DNA of 47,888 nt from NCBI GenBank assembly GCA_964571375.1, contig CAZNBL010000007.1:1-47888 (forward strand), given 5' to 3'. The notes under the pieces were generated by a model. That model saw nothing but the letters and a program-made list of their open reading frames with translations. It did no database searches and was not told the origin of the DNA. The stretch is from JAFTYR01 sp964571375 (GTDB lineage Bacteria > Pseudomonadota > Gammaproteobacteria > Burkholderiales > Burkholderiaceae_F). A program made the position numbers and the translations under genes. Below are positions 1 to 8,424 of this stretch, in pieces. Positions within the stretch are counted from its first letter, which is position 1. Each line of letters opens with the position of its first letter.

Positions 1-147
1 ATTTACATGAATAAAATGAATGAAGCGTGTATTGAGAGTTTCGACGCCGGGTGCAAAGACACGAATCTTTTTCAACAGGCGTTCGGTACGGAAATCAGAA
101 AGGGCTCTAGGGGCGTTAAGACGGAACATCAAATTTGTTTTTGTCAT
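1..147 (-). CDS. purL: Phosphoribosylformylglycinamidine synthase, N-terminal 49 residues (cut by window start)
   Basis: PurL converts FGAR to FGAM with ATP and glutamine in purine synthesis. Only the first 49 codons are inside the window. The translation starts MTKTNLMFRLNAPRALSDFR and continues with RTERLLKK...TRFIHFIHVN, which matches the N-terminal PurS-like domain of large proteobacterial PurL (pattern ALSxFR..KLL, then a Y/F-(V/I)-H-F strand). ATG at 147 is preferred over the in-frame ATG at 129 because AGAGAAG lies about 7 bases upstream of it. The gene runs off the left end, so nothing can be said about its catalytic domains. The identification rests on a short stretch recognised by eye. 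Confidence 0.8.
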   Translation of the reverse strand, partial: MTKTNLMFRLNAPRALSDFRTERLLKKIRVFAPGVETLNTRFIHFIHVN

Positions 148-257
148 TGATTTACTTCTCTGCCGGCAGGCAGGAAAGCCTCCTCCACTCGGGATGTCGT
201 AAGAAAAACCTGAGTTCGGACCAAATAAAGCCTCACTGCAGGTAAAGCCATTTTTCA

Positions 258-263
258 ATTATA
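258..263 (-). promoter_or_regulatory. Candidate -10 element upstream of purL
   Basis: A perfect TATAAT is read on the minus strand 110 bases before the purL start. No convincing -35 hexamer lies 16-18 bases further upstream (GAAGTT at 17), so this is only a candidate. The rest of 148-325 holds no gene I can support. The implied purL leader of about 105 bases contains a CTGCCGGCAG palindrome at 160-169, but I recognise no known riboswitch. Confidence 0.4.
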
Positions 264-325
264 GGTGTTCATTTGTAACAAACTTCGATATCCAACTCCG
301 CTAATCGAAAACGAGAACATAAAAC

Positions 326-354
326 AAAACCCTCGGACGAAATCCGAGGGTTTT
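326..354. terminator. Intrinsic terminator downstream of the glycerate 2-kinase gene
   Basis: Twelve-base arms (AAAACCCTCGGA and its complement) flank a five-base loop. A-rich and T-rich flanks on either side let it work in both directions. It sits 7 bases past the stop of the minus-strand glycerate kinase gene. Confidence 0.85.
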
Positions 355-361
355 CTACACA

Positions 362-1651
362 TTAAGGGATCAAAATCGCACGATACTCATTGATATTGGT
401 TCGGGTAGGACCGGTATCCAACAGATCGCCGAGTTTTTGGAAAAACTCGTGCGCGTTGTGTTCCATCAGATAGATCTGGGGATCCATACCGATCTTCAAT
501 GCTCGTTCCATCGTGTCGGGGCAGAGCATGGCGCCGGCAGATTCGCCGTTGCCGTCCACGCCGTCCGTATCGGCAGCAATGCCGTAAATTTCTTCACCCT
601 GCAGCTCATGAGCGAGAGCAAGCAAGAATTCTGCGCAGGGACCGCCCTTACCGATACGACGTCCTGTCAAAGTAACTTCGCATTCGCCGCCGGAGAGAAG
701 CACAACCGGCTTTCTTCTCGGCTTGGAAAGTTCGAGACGAATCTTACGGGAAACCTGAAGCGCAACAGCACGGGCTTCGCCGACGATATCGTCGCCGATG
801 ATTACCGGTCGCAGCCCCTGCTCCTTAAAGAAGGCTGCGGCAGCCTGGAGACCTTTGAACGAGTTGGCGACAATCTTATTCTTCACGCCTCTCATACGGG
901 CGTCGCCGATCTTCGGTGTTTCGGGAATAAGACCGCGGGCGCCGTTTCTCAGATGTTCGATAACAGAGGCCGGGGCTTCGACACGGGCCTGACTCAGATA
1001 CCAGAGTGCATCGGCATAAGTCGAAAAGTCTTCGGCACAGGGACCGGATGCAATATCGGACGGGTTGTCACCGACAGTATCGGAAACAATAAGAGAAAGT
1101 ACTTCCGCACCCTTGGCTCGGGCTGCCAAGGCAAGCTGACCGCCCTTTACCTGGGATACGTGCTTGCGGACTGCGTTGATGTGATCGGTGCTGGTACCGG
1201 ACTTAAGGAGATCTTCGGTTACTTTACGGATGTCGTCGACCGAAATTCCTTCGACCGGAAGAGAGAGAAGGCTGGAACCGCCGCCGGAGATAAGAGCTAA
1301 GAGAAGATCGCCTTCCTTGAGCTGTTCGACTTTCTCCATCATGGCTTGAGTTGCCAGAAGATTTGTTTCGTCGGGAATCGGATAAGAGGCTTCGACTACT
1401 TTGATTTTCTTTGTTTTTTCACCGTGACCGCGGCGGGTAATGACAATACCATCGAGATCTTTGTCCGGCCAGGCTTCTTCAACTGCGGCAGCCATGCTGG
1501 CGGCTGCTTTGCCGGCGCCGACTACGATCACTTTGCCTTCTACATGTTCAGGCAGATGTGCCGCAATCACTTTGTGAGGATCGGCTGCATCGATGGCCGC
1601 GTAATACGAATCCATCAGCAGCTTCTCAAACTTATCCTGTTCTTTCTTCAA
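362..1651 (-). CDS. Glycerate 2-kinase / hydroxypyruvate reductase-like protein (MOFRL family)
   Basis: About 429 residues, the usual length of the DUF4147-MOFRL family (GckA/TtuD/GlxK2 type), which phosphorylates D-glycerate at C2; older annotations call it hydroxypyruvate reductase. Visible signs are the N-terminal GAGKAAASMA nucleotide-binding-like loop, the glycine-rich LISGGGSSLLSLP segment, and the C-terminal MOFRL region with LSGGECEV, GKGGPCAEF and ADTDGVDG. Many relatives have GRN where this has GPC. The start chosen is TTG at 1651: the upstream uvrA stop TAA is part of its Shine-Dalgarno sequence TAAGGGG, six bases away. This avoids a long overlap with uvrA and implies translational coupling. 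ATG at 1615 is the alternative. The pairing with uvrA looks like co-transcription rather than shared function. Confidence 0.85.
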   Translation of the reverse strand: MKKEQDKFEKLLMDSYYAAIDAADPHKVIAAHLPEHVEGKVIVVGAGKAAASMAAAVEEAWPDKDLDGIVITRRGHGEKTKKIKVVEASYPIPDETNLLATQAMMEKVEQLKEGDLLLALISGGGSSLLSLPVEGISVDDIRKVTEDLLKSGTSTDHINAVRKHVSQVKGGQLALAARAKGAEVLSLIVSDTVGDNPSDIASGPCAEDFSTYADALWYLSQARVEAPASVIEHLRNGARGLIPETPKIGDARMRGVKNKIVANSFKGLQAAAAFFKEQGLRPVIIGDDIVGEARAVALQVSRKIRLELSKPRRKPVVLLSGGECEVTLTGRRIGKGGPCAEFLLALAHELQGEEIYGIAADTDGVDGNGESAGAMLCPDTMERALKIGMDPQIYLMEHNAHEFFQKLGDLLDTGPTRTNINEYRAILIP

Positions 1652-1661
1652 TGGAAGCCCC

Positions 1662-4469
1662 TTACTCTTTCGACAAGTTTTTAAGATATTTGCCCGTTTT
1701 ACTTGCGGGGAACTCACCTATCTGTGCAGGCGTCCCCTCGGCGACGATTTCACCGCCGCCGGCTCCCCCAGAGGGACCCATATCAATAACCCAATCGGCT
1801 GCCTTGATTACATCGAGATTATGCTCGATAACGATCAGCGTGTTGCCCGCACTGCGGATTCGGTCGAAGACCTTCAGCAAAACATCCACATCCTTGAAGT
1901 GGAGCCCTGTTGTAGGTTCATCGAGGATGTAAAGCGTTCGCCCTGTCGATCTCTTGGAAAGCTCATAGGCGAGTTTTACTCTCTGCGCTTCGCCGCCGGA
2001 CAGTGTGGTAGCACTTTGACCGAGCTTGATGTATCCCAGTCCGACATCCATTAAAGTCTTGAGTTTCTTGCTGACCGTCGGAACAGCACTGAAGAGCTCA
2101 TAAGCCTTTTCTATCGTCAGATCCAATACTTGGGCAATGTTATAGCCCTTGTACAAAACATCCAAAGTCTCACGATTGTATCTATTTCCGTGACAAACGT
2201 CACATGGCACATACATATCCGGCAGGAAATTCATTTCAACCTTGATCAGCCCCTCGCCTTCACAGGTCTCGCATCTTCCCCCCTTGATGTTGAAAGAGAA
2301 TCTTCCGGGGCCATAGCCGCGCTCTTTGGCGATCGGCGTAGCAGCAAACAATTCGCGGATTGCCGAGAAAATCCCCGTGTAAGTTGCCGGGTTTGAACGA
2401 GGTGTTTTACCGATCGGACTTTGGTCGACATTGATGACATTATCGAAGTGTTCGAGACCTTCGATGCTCTCGTAAGCAAGAGGTTCGCTCTGGGCCTTAT
2501 TGAGTACACGCGCGGCAATCGGATACAGCGTCTGATTAATAAGGCTCGACTTACCGGAACCGGAAATTCCGCTGACCACCGTCAGAAGTCCCACCGGGAA
2601 AGAGGCTGTGACGGATTTGAGGTTATGGCCGCAGGCACCACGTATCGTCAAAAAGCGTCCGTCGGGAGAGCGTCTGTCGTCCGGAATATGAATCTTTTCT
2701 CTGCCGCTCAGATAAGCACCGGTCAGCGACTTCGGGTCCTTTTGAATTTCTTCCGGCGTTCCGCAGGCAACCACCTCGCCGCCGTGACGTCCGGCCGCCG
2801 GTCCGATATCGATCACATAATCCGAAGCACGGATCGTATCTTCGTCGTGTTCGACCACAATCAGCGTATTGCCGAGATCGCGCAGGCGCTTGAGAGCGTC
2901 GATAAGACGGTTGTTGTCAACCTGATGCAAGCCGATCGAAGGCTCGTCGAGTACATACATCACGCCGGTCAGGCTCGAACCGATCTGGCTTGCCAGACGG
3001 ATTCGCTGAGCTTCGCCGCCCGAGAGCGTATTGGCTCTGCGATCAAGCGTGAGATAACCCAAACCGACATCGAGAAGAAAACCGATGCGGGAGCAGATCT
3101 CTGCAACCAGAGTACGTCCGATATCCGCTTTGCTGCCTTTAAGCTCGAGTGCCTTGAAGTATTCGAGTGTTGTTTTCAGGTCCCATGATGAAATCTCGGC
3201 AATATTGGCCTTTTGTACGCCCTGACCGATAAATGTGAAACGGGCCGCCTCACACAGACGCTGGCCGCTGCATTCCGGACAAGTCATCATGCTCTTCCAG
3301 CGGTTTAAGCTCTCGCGTACCGATTCGTGTTCGGTCTCCCGATACTGCTTGCGAGACAGAGGAATAATCCCCTTGAACGGTCGATATCCTTTTTCAAGCG
3401 CCTGAGCTTCGTCTTCCTGATTCAGACCGTAAAGCACTGCGTGGCGAACGTTCTCGCTTAGTTCGCACCACGGTGTATCGACAGAAAATCCCAATGCGGC
3501 CGAGAGTTCTTCGAGCAACGGAAAATTGTATTTATTCCGTTTATCCCATCCGTAAACGGCGCCGTTGCTCAAAGAGAGTTCCGGGAACGAAACTACTTTT
3601 TTAGGATCGAATTCCTCAACGAGACCCATGCCGCCGCAATGCGGACAACTGCCTTGAATACTGTTGAATGAGAAAAGTTTGGGTTCCAGCTCGCCGACAG
3701 AGTAACCGCAGTAAGGACAGGCGTACTTATCGGAAAACACCTTCCTGCCCTCGCCTTCGATTTCGGCAACTACCACGATGCCGTCTGCAATACGAAGAGA
3801 GGCTTCGATACCTTCGGCAATACGCTGTCTGGAATCGCCTTTAACTCTTAAGCGGTCGTACACCACTTCAATCGTATGTTCGGCTTCGCTGTCGAGCTCG
3901 GGGCAATCCGGCAGCGTATAAATTTCTCCGTCGATACTGACACGGACAAAACCTCTGGCCTGCAGGTCTTCCCACATATGTCCGAAATTGCCTTTGCTGT
4001 TTCGGACCAGCGGGGCCAGGATCATAATTTTTCTGTCTGCAAAATCGTTGAGTACTTCCTCAACCATTTCGGATACGGGCTGAGCGATCAATGCAATATC
4101 GTGATGCGGACAGTGCGGCGTACCGGCCCTCGCAAACAGCAGTCGCAGGTAATCGTTGATCTCCGTGCTGGTACCGACCGTAGAACGGGGGTTGCGGTTT
4201 GCAGCCTTCTGTTCGATAGCAATTGCCGGAGAAAGTCCTTCAATGAGATCGACATCGGACTTACTCATCAGTTCGAGAAACTGCCTGGCATATGTCGACA
4301 AACTCTCGACATATCGCCTCTGACCTTCGGCATAGAGTGTGTCGAAAGCAAGCGAACTTTTTCCCGAACCGGACATACCGGTAATCACAACAAGTTCGTC
4401 GCGGGGAATATCGACATCAACATTCTTCAGATTGTGCGTTCTGGCGCCTCGAACTTTTATGTATCTCAT
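1662..4469 (-). CDS. uvrA: UvrABC nucleotide excision repair subunit A
   Basis: UvrA is the DNA-damage-sensing ATPase of nucleotide excision repair; as a dimer it loads UvrB onto lesions. The 935-residue product is full length and collinear with the family. Residues 31-38 form the first Walker A (GMSGSGKSS), and a second P-loop, GISGSGKSS, opens the C-terminal half. Both halves carry the ABC signature LSGGEAQR and Walker B followed by DEPS/DEPT. Zinc modules are visible as CPYC...CPHC in the first half and CETC...CDVC in the second. ATG at 4469 is supported by family alignment. The gene diverges from ssb, the classic proteobacterial arrangement, but the spacer has no recognisable LexA box. 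Confidence 0.98.
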   Translation of the reverse strand: MRYIKVRGARTHNLKNVDVDIPRDELVVITGMSGSGKSSLAFDTLYAEGQRRYVESLSTYARQFLELMSKSDVDLIEGLSPAIAIEQKAANRNPRSTVGTSTEINDYLRLLFARAGTPHCPHHDIALIAQPVSEMVEEVLNDFADRKIMILAPLVRNSKGNFGHMWEDLQARGFVRVSIDGEIYTLPDCPELDSEAEHTIEVVYDRLRVKGDSRQRIAEGIEASLRIADGIVVVAEIEGEGRKVFSDKYACPYCGYSVGELEPKLFSFNSIQGSCPHCGGMGLVEEFDPKKVVSFPELSLSNGAVYGWDKRNKYNFPLLEELSAALGFSVDTPWCELSENVRHAVLYGLNQEDEAQALEKGYRPFKGIIPLSRKQYRETEHESVRESLNRWKSMMTCPECSGQRLCEAARFTFIGQGVQKANIAEISSWDLKTTLEYFKALELKGSKADIGRTLVAEICSRIGFLLDVGLGYLTLDRRANTLSGGEAQRIRLASQIGSSLTGVMYVLDEPSIGLHQVDNNRLIDALKRLRDLGNTLIVVEHDEDTIRASDYVIDIGPAAGRHGGEVVACGTPEEIQKDPKSLTGAYLSGREKIHIPDDRRSPDGRFLTIRGACGHNLKSVTASFPVGLLTVVSGISGSGKSSLINQTLYPIAARVLNKAQSEPLAYESIEGLEHFDNVINVDQSPIGKTPRSNPATYTGIFSAIRELFAATPIAKERGYGPGRFSFNIKGGRCETCEGEGLIKVEMNFLPDMYVPCDVCHGNRYNRETLDVLYKGYNIAQVLDLTIEKAYELFSAVPTVSKKLKTLMDVGLGYIKLGQSATTLSGGEAQRVKLAYELSKRSTGRTLYILDEPTTGLHFKDVDVLLKVFDRIRSAGNTLIVIEHNLDVIKAADWVIDMGPSGGAGGGEIVAEGTPAQIGEFPASKTGKYLKNLSKE

Positions 4470-4498
4470 TGAATTCTGGAAAGAAGATGGTTTTCGGC

Positions 4499-4527
4499 AA
4501 TATACCTTTTTTGGAATTTTATTTCAG
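4499..4527 (-). promoter_or_regulatory. Candidate sigma-70 promoter for uvrA
   Basis: On the minus strand CTGAAA (4522-4527, 4 of 6 consensus) is separated by 17 bases from TATATT (4499-4504, 5 of 6). This lies about 30 bases before the uvrA start. Confidence 0.55.
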
Positions 4528-4560
4528 AGCCCGACCCGCCGAAACTGCCCCTCGGTTGAA

Positions 4561-4589
4561 TTTACGCAGAAATAGGAACAGGATAAAAT
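4561..4589 (+). promoter_or_regulatory. Candidate sigma-70 promoter for ssb
   Basis: TTTACG (4561-4566, 4 of 6) and TAAAAT (4584-4589, 5 of 6) are spaced by 17 bases, 26 bases before the ssb start. The uvrA and ssb promoters lie back to back. No CTGT-N8-ACAG LexA-type operator is seen between the two genes. Confidence 0.5.
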
Positions 4590-4615
4590 TAAAGGATTAC
4601 TTAAAAAGGTGAGAC

Positions 4616-5143
4616 ATGGCGTCTATTAATAAAGTCATTTTGATCGGCAACCTCGGCCGTGACCCCGAAATCCGCTACGCCACAGAAGGCGGAATGCAGA
4701 TTGCCAGCTTCAGCCTGGCCACCACCAGAACCTATAAGAACCAAGCAGGACAGCGCGTTGACGATACCGAATGGCATCGTGTCGTTGCTTTCGGCCGTAC
4801 AGCTGAAATCTGCGGCAACTACCTCAAGAAGGGTTCCAGCGTCTATGTCGAAGGCCGCCTGAAGACTCGTAAGTGGGAAAAAGACGGGCAGACTCACTAC
4901 GCAACTGAAATCATCGTTGAAAACCTGCAGATGCTCGGCGCCCGTGCCGACGCTTCCCGCGGTCAGGGTGCACCCGTCGACGAATTCGGCGCACCTGCCA
5001 ACAGCGGTTTTGAATCCGCTCCTCAGATGAGAGCTGCTGCTCCGCGCCAGACTCAGTCCTACGGTGCACCTCAGCAGTACAGCGCACCTGCATCCGTCAC
5101 CAATGACAGCTTCGGCGGCGACGGAGACGACATTCCGTTCTGA
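4616..5143 (+). CDS. ssb: Single-stranded DNA-binding protein
   Basis: SSB coats single-stranded DNA in replication, recombination and repair as a homotetramer. The 175-residue protein opens with the OB fold (MASINKVILIGNLGRDPE; residues 1-110), followed by a flexible Gln/Ala/Gly/Ser-rich linker and the acidic interaction tail ending DDIPF, which recruits partner proteins. AAGGTGAG ends 3 bases before the ATG. It diverges from uvrA and is closed by a strong terminator shared with the convergent transporter gene. Confidence 0.98.
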   Translation: MASINKVILIGNLGRDPEIRYATEGGMQIASFSLATTRTYKNQAGQRVDDTEWHRVVAFGRTAEICGNYLKKGSSVYVEGRLKTRKWEKDGQTHYATEIIVENLQMLGARADASRGQGAPVDEFGAPANSGFESAPQMRAAAPRQTQSYGAPQQYSAPASVTNDSFGGDGDDIPF

Positions 5144-5165
5144 TAACCGGAACCGGTAAAAAAAT

Positions 5166-5200
5166 CGGTGCTTAGTTTTTCGCTAAGCACCGTTTTTTTT
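5166..5200. terminator. Bidirectional intrinsic terminator between ssb and the convergent ABC permease gene
   Basis: Ten-base arms (CGGTGCTTAG and its complement) enclose a 7-base loop, followed by eight T on the plus strand and preceded by an A-run for the minus strand. The permease stop codon lies inside the T-tract. Confidence 0.9.
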
Positions 5201-6404
5201 ATTCGTGACGAACAGCCTCGATCGGGTCCATCTTCGCCGCTCTGCGGGCCGGGAAGATGCCGAAAACAATACCGATAACCGCCGCGAATCCGAAGGCAAC
5301 GATATTGATGCCGGGACTGAAAATAAACGGCACGTTCATAGCATGAGTCAGACCGACTGAAGCGACAAACGCAAGAATCACTCCGAGCAGTCCTCCGAAA
5401 CAGGCAAGCATGACCGACTCGATCAGGAATTGAAGAAGAACTTCGCGTTCCAAAGCCCCGATCGCCAGACGGACACCGATTTCACGGGTTCTCTCCGTCA
5501 CACTCACGAGCATGATGTTCATAATGCCGATACCGCCTACCAACAGACTGACGGCAGCCACAGCCCCGAGCAGCATCGTCATCACACGGCTGGTGCTCGA
5601 TACCGCTTCGATCAGCTCCGAAGTGTCGAGAATATTAAAGTTATCCAAGTCCGAAGACGAAAGCTTTCTTCTTTCCCGAAGCAGCGAACGGGCACTTTCC
5701 TTGACGCGTTCGATATCGCTGTTTTCGTCAATCGCAACTGTGATCATAGGCACACGTGTCGTACCGCTGATTCGGCGCAGGTACGTATTCAGAGGAATGT
5801 AAATCACATCGTCTCTGTCCTGCCCCATACCGCTTTGTCCCTTAGCCTCGGTCAAACCGACCACCTGGCAGGAGAATCCCTTCAGACGGATTGCCTTGCC
5901 GATGACTTCGCCGCCGTTAAAAAGCTCGTTTTTAATCGTGTGACCGATAATGCACACAGCGCTTCCGGCTCTTTCTTCCGAGACCTCAAACAACCGACCT
6001 TCATGAATAGAAAGGTTATTGACGTCGAAATACGAATTGGTTGTACCGATAACCGACGTCTGCCAGTTCTTGCCGCCGGCGACCACAACGCGGCTGCCGC
6101 TCTGAGAAGGCGCAACCGCACGAATACCGGCAATCTGTGTGGCCAGAGCCTCGGCATCTTCAACCTTGAAGGCTACGGCACCGATATTCTGCCCCGGCCC
6201 CATTCTCTGACCCGGACGGATCATGAGCGTATTGGAACCGAGCGAAGAAATCTGATCCCTCACCTGCTGAGTGGCACCGTTGCCGACGGTGACCATCGTA
6301 ATAACGGCTGCCACACCGATCACGATGCCGAGTACTGTCAGCATGGAGCGCATCGGATTTCGAAAGATCTGTCTGAGCGCCAACAATAAAGCGTTTCCGA
6401 TCAT
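5199..6404 (-). CDS. MacB-type ABC transporter permease (FtsX domain)
   Basis: A 401-residue inner-membrane permease of the MacB/FtsX superfamily. One N-terminal membrane helix (about residues 20-40) is followed by a periplasmic MacB_PCD domain of about 220 residues. Three C-terminal helices hold the FtsX motif region (SVTERTREIGVRLAIGA) and the family ending FPARRAAKMDPIEAVRHE. In E. coli MacB this permease is fused behind its ATPase; here ATPase and permease are separate genes with a 10-base gap. Together with the upstream MacA-like adaptor and TolC-like protein it should form a tripartite exporter. The substrate (macrolide, lipopeptide or other) cannot be read from sequence. Confidence 0.9.
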   Translation of the reverse strand: MIGNALLLALRQIFRNPMRSMLTVLGIVIGVAAVITMVTVGNGATQQVRDQISSLGSNTLMIRPGQRMGPGQNIGAVAFKVEDAEALATQIAGIRAVAPSQSGSRVVVAGGKNWQTSVIGTTNSYFDVNNLSIHEGRLFEVSEERAGSAVCIIGHTIKNELFNGGEVIGKAIRLKGFSCQVVGLTEAKGQSGMGQDRDDVIYIPLNTYLRRISGTTRVPMITVAIDENSDIERVKESARSLLRERRKLSSSDLDNFNILDTSELIEAVSSTSRVMTMLLGAVAAVSLLVGGIGIMNIMLVSVTERTREIGVRLAIGALEREVLLQFLIESVMLACFGGLLGVILAFVASVGLTHAMNVPFIFSPGINIVAFGFAAVIGIVFGIFPARRAAKMDPIEAVRHE

Positions 6405-6414
6405 GCTCTAATCC

Positions 6415-7119
6415 TCAGTAATTACGGGAATCGGACTCGACGTTACCGTCGACAAAACGCACGACGCCCTTGGCATAAACAGCCATATCCGGTTCATGGG
6501 TAACCAACGCAACCGTAATACCTTCTTCCTCATTTAACTGCTGAAGCAGCTCCATAATCTCCACACTTCGGTGGGAGTCAAGGGAACCGGTCGGTTCGTC
6601 GGCAAGCAGCAGCTTCGGATGCGTTACGATTGCGCGCGCAATCGCTACGCGCTGTTGCTGACCGCCGGAGAGTTCTGCCGGCGTATGGTGCATCCACTTG
6701 GTCAGTCCGACTTTTTCCAAAGCGGCGGCAGCAAGTTCATGTCTGACATTCGCCGGCTCTCCCCGATACAACAAGGGCAGTTCCACGTTTTCAATCGCAC
6801 TGGTTCGGGCAAGCAGATTGAACCCCTGGAAAACAAAACCGAGATACTTGCGGCGCAAAAGTGCTCTCTGGTCACGGGTGAAATGCTCAACGTGACACCC
6901 GTTGAAAAGGTACTGACCGCGGCTCGGCGTATCAAGCGCACCGATGATGTTCATACAAGTCGATTTGCCGGAACCGCTCGGACCCATAATGGCCAAAAAC
7001 TCGCCCTCATAGATCTTCAGATCAATACTGTGCAACGCATCGAACGCCGTATCTCCGGTGCCGTAGCGTTTACCGACACCTTTCAATTCAACCAACGGTC
7101 TCTTAGCTTCGGCCGTCAT
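6415..7119 (-). CDS. ABC transporter ATP-binding protein of the MacB/LolD type
   Basis: This 234-residue ATPase powers the neighbouring MacB-like permease. Walker A is GPSGSGKST (residues 46-54), the signature is LSGGQQQR, Walker B runs LLLADEPTGSLDS, and the switch His is in LVTHEPD. All are intact. Its ATG shares one base with the adaptor gene stop (TAATG), so translation is probably coupled. It resembles both LolD and the MacB N-terminal half; the adjacent MacA-like and TolC-like genes favour export over lipoprotein sorting. Confidence 0.92.
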   Translation of the reverse strand: MTAEAKRPLVELKGVGKRYGTGDTAFDALHSIDLKIYEGEFLAIMGPSGSGKSTCMNIIGALDTPSRGQYLFNGCHVEHFTRDQRALLRRKYLGFVFQGFNLLARTSAIENVELPLLYRGEPANVRHELAAAALEKVGLTKWMHHTPAELSGGQQQRVAIARAIVTHPKLLLADEPTGSLDSHRSVEIMELLQQLNEEEGITVALVTHEPDMAVYAKGVVRFVDGNVESDSRNY

Positions 7120-8414
7120 TATCGGGCTCCGCGAAGCTGATCGATCACAACCTTGTCGCCGGGCTGAATGTCGCCCTTGACGACCTGAGTCATTTTGCCG
7201 TCGCTGTAGCCGACCGTAAGCTTCACCTGCTGCGGCTCGCCGTTTCTGAGTACATAAACCGTACCGTGCTTCTGCAAACCGATACTGCCGGTCGTTTCCT
7301 TAGCCTTCTTGTTGACTGACTTTCTTACAGGAGGTCCGAAAAGACTGACCGGGCTGATACCTTCCTCGTTTTTCACATTATTCGGCTTGAATCTCAGAGC
7401 CGTATTCGGCACAAGCACGGTGTCGTTTAAAGCTACCGTACGGATGTTGACGGTCGCGGTCATGCCGGGGCGAAGATCAAGGTTCGGATTATCGACATTG
7501 AAGTAAGTCACATAGGTGACGACATTGTTTGTTTTATCCGACTGATTGGGGCCGTATGCGACCTTCTTGAGATCTGCAGGAAAGCGGCGGTCCGGATAGG
7601 CACTCACGGTAAAGTAGGCGGGCAGGCCGGCCTTGACCGATCCGACATCGGCCTCGTCGACATCAGCCTGCAATTCGAGCTTACGCATATCGGTAGCAAG
7701 CGACAGAAGTTCCACTGCCTGCAGAGAAGCAGCAACGGCGTAACCGTTTTCAACCGATCGGGCAAGTACGACGCCGTCGATCGGAGAAGTAATCTGAGTC
7801 TTCGATAAATCGGATTCAGCCGACTTCAGAGCCTCCTGACTGTCGACAATCTTTGCTTTGCAGCTGTCGACAGAAGCTTCGGCACGGGCCACCTGAGCTT
7901 CCTGTGTTTCGATTTCAGTCTTGCTCGGACTCTTGCCGCCGGAAAGCCGTCTGACTTCCTGCAGACGCTTAAGTTTTGCACGGGCTTCCTTCAGCGTAGC
8001 CTGTGCTTCGGCCAGAGATGCCTTGGAAAGCGCAAGTGTTGCCTTGGCCCGCTCGACAGAAGCTTTGAGCTTGGTGTCGTCGAGCTGAATCAGTACCTGT
8101 CCTTTTTTAACTTCATCGTTCACATCGACTGCGACTTCGCGGACGATACCGGAGAGTTCGGAACCGATAGAAACCGTCCGGATCGGATTTAACGTACCGT
8201 TGGCACTGACTTCGATAACCAGGTTGCCGCGGCTGACGTCCGCCGTAGCATAGGCAACCTTCGAAGAACCCGAACGGCTGAACGAGTATGCGCCGCCGGC
8301 AAGCATCAGTACTGCCGCCGCAGCCGCACTCCAAACCAAAAACCTTCTGCGCGGAGATGCAACAGCCTCTTTACCCAGTAATTCGACAGTGTCTTTATCT
8401 AAATTCTTCTGCAT
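7119..8414 (-). CDS. MacA-like periplasmic adaptor (HlyD/membrane-fusion family)
   Basis: About 431 residues. A short cytoplasmic tail and one membrane anchor (FLVWSAAAAAVLMLAGG, near residues 25-42) precede the lipoyl-like half-motifs, a long alanine-rich coiled-coil hairpin (about residues 110-190) and beta-barrel domains. The adaptor bridges the inner-membrane ABC pump to the outer-membrane channel. ATG at 8414 gives a normal adaptor N-terminus and follows the channel gene stop by 10 bases. Upstream in-frame codons would overlap that gene by more than 100 bases. Order on the minus strand is channel, adaptor, ATPase, permease. Confidence 0.92.
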   Translation of the reverse strand: MQKNLDKDTVELLGKEAVASPRRRFLVWSAAAAAVLMLAGGAYSFSRSGSSKVAYATADVSRGNLVIEVSANGTLNPIRTVSIGSELSGIVREVAVDVNDEVKKGQVLIQLDDTKLKASVERAKATLALSKASLAEAQATLKEARAKLKRLQEVRRLSGGKSPSKTEIETQEAQVARAEASVDSCKAKIVDSQEALKSAESDLSKTQITSPIDGVVLARSVENGYAVAASLQAVELLSLATDMRKLELQADVDEADVGSVKAGLPAYFTVSAYPDRRFPADLKKVAYGPNQSDKTNNVVTYVTYFNVDNPNLDLRPGMTATVNIRTVALNDTVLVPNTALRFKPNNVKNEEGISPVSLFGPPVRKSVNKKAKETTGSIGLQKHGTVYVLRNGEPQQVKLTVGYSDGKMTQVVKGDIQPGDKVVIDQLRGAR

Positions 8415-8424
8415 AGCTACTCTG

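Noticed and set aside
20..202. Plus-strand ORF of 60 codons at the window start
   Set aside because: It lies antisense to the purL N-terminus and leader, has no ribosome-binding site and no recognisable protein character.
1652..1717. N-terminal extension of the glycerate 2-kinase over the uvrA 3' end
   Set aside because: It would need translation through the uvrA end in another frame and adds residues without family similarity; the TTG at 1651 has a well-spaced Shine-Dalgarno sequence.
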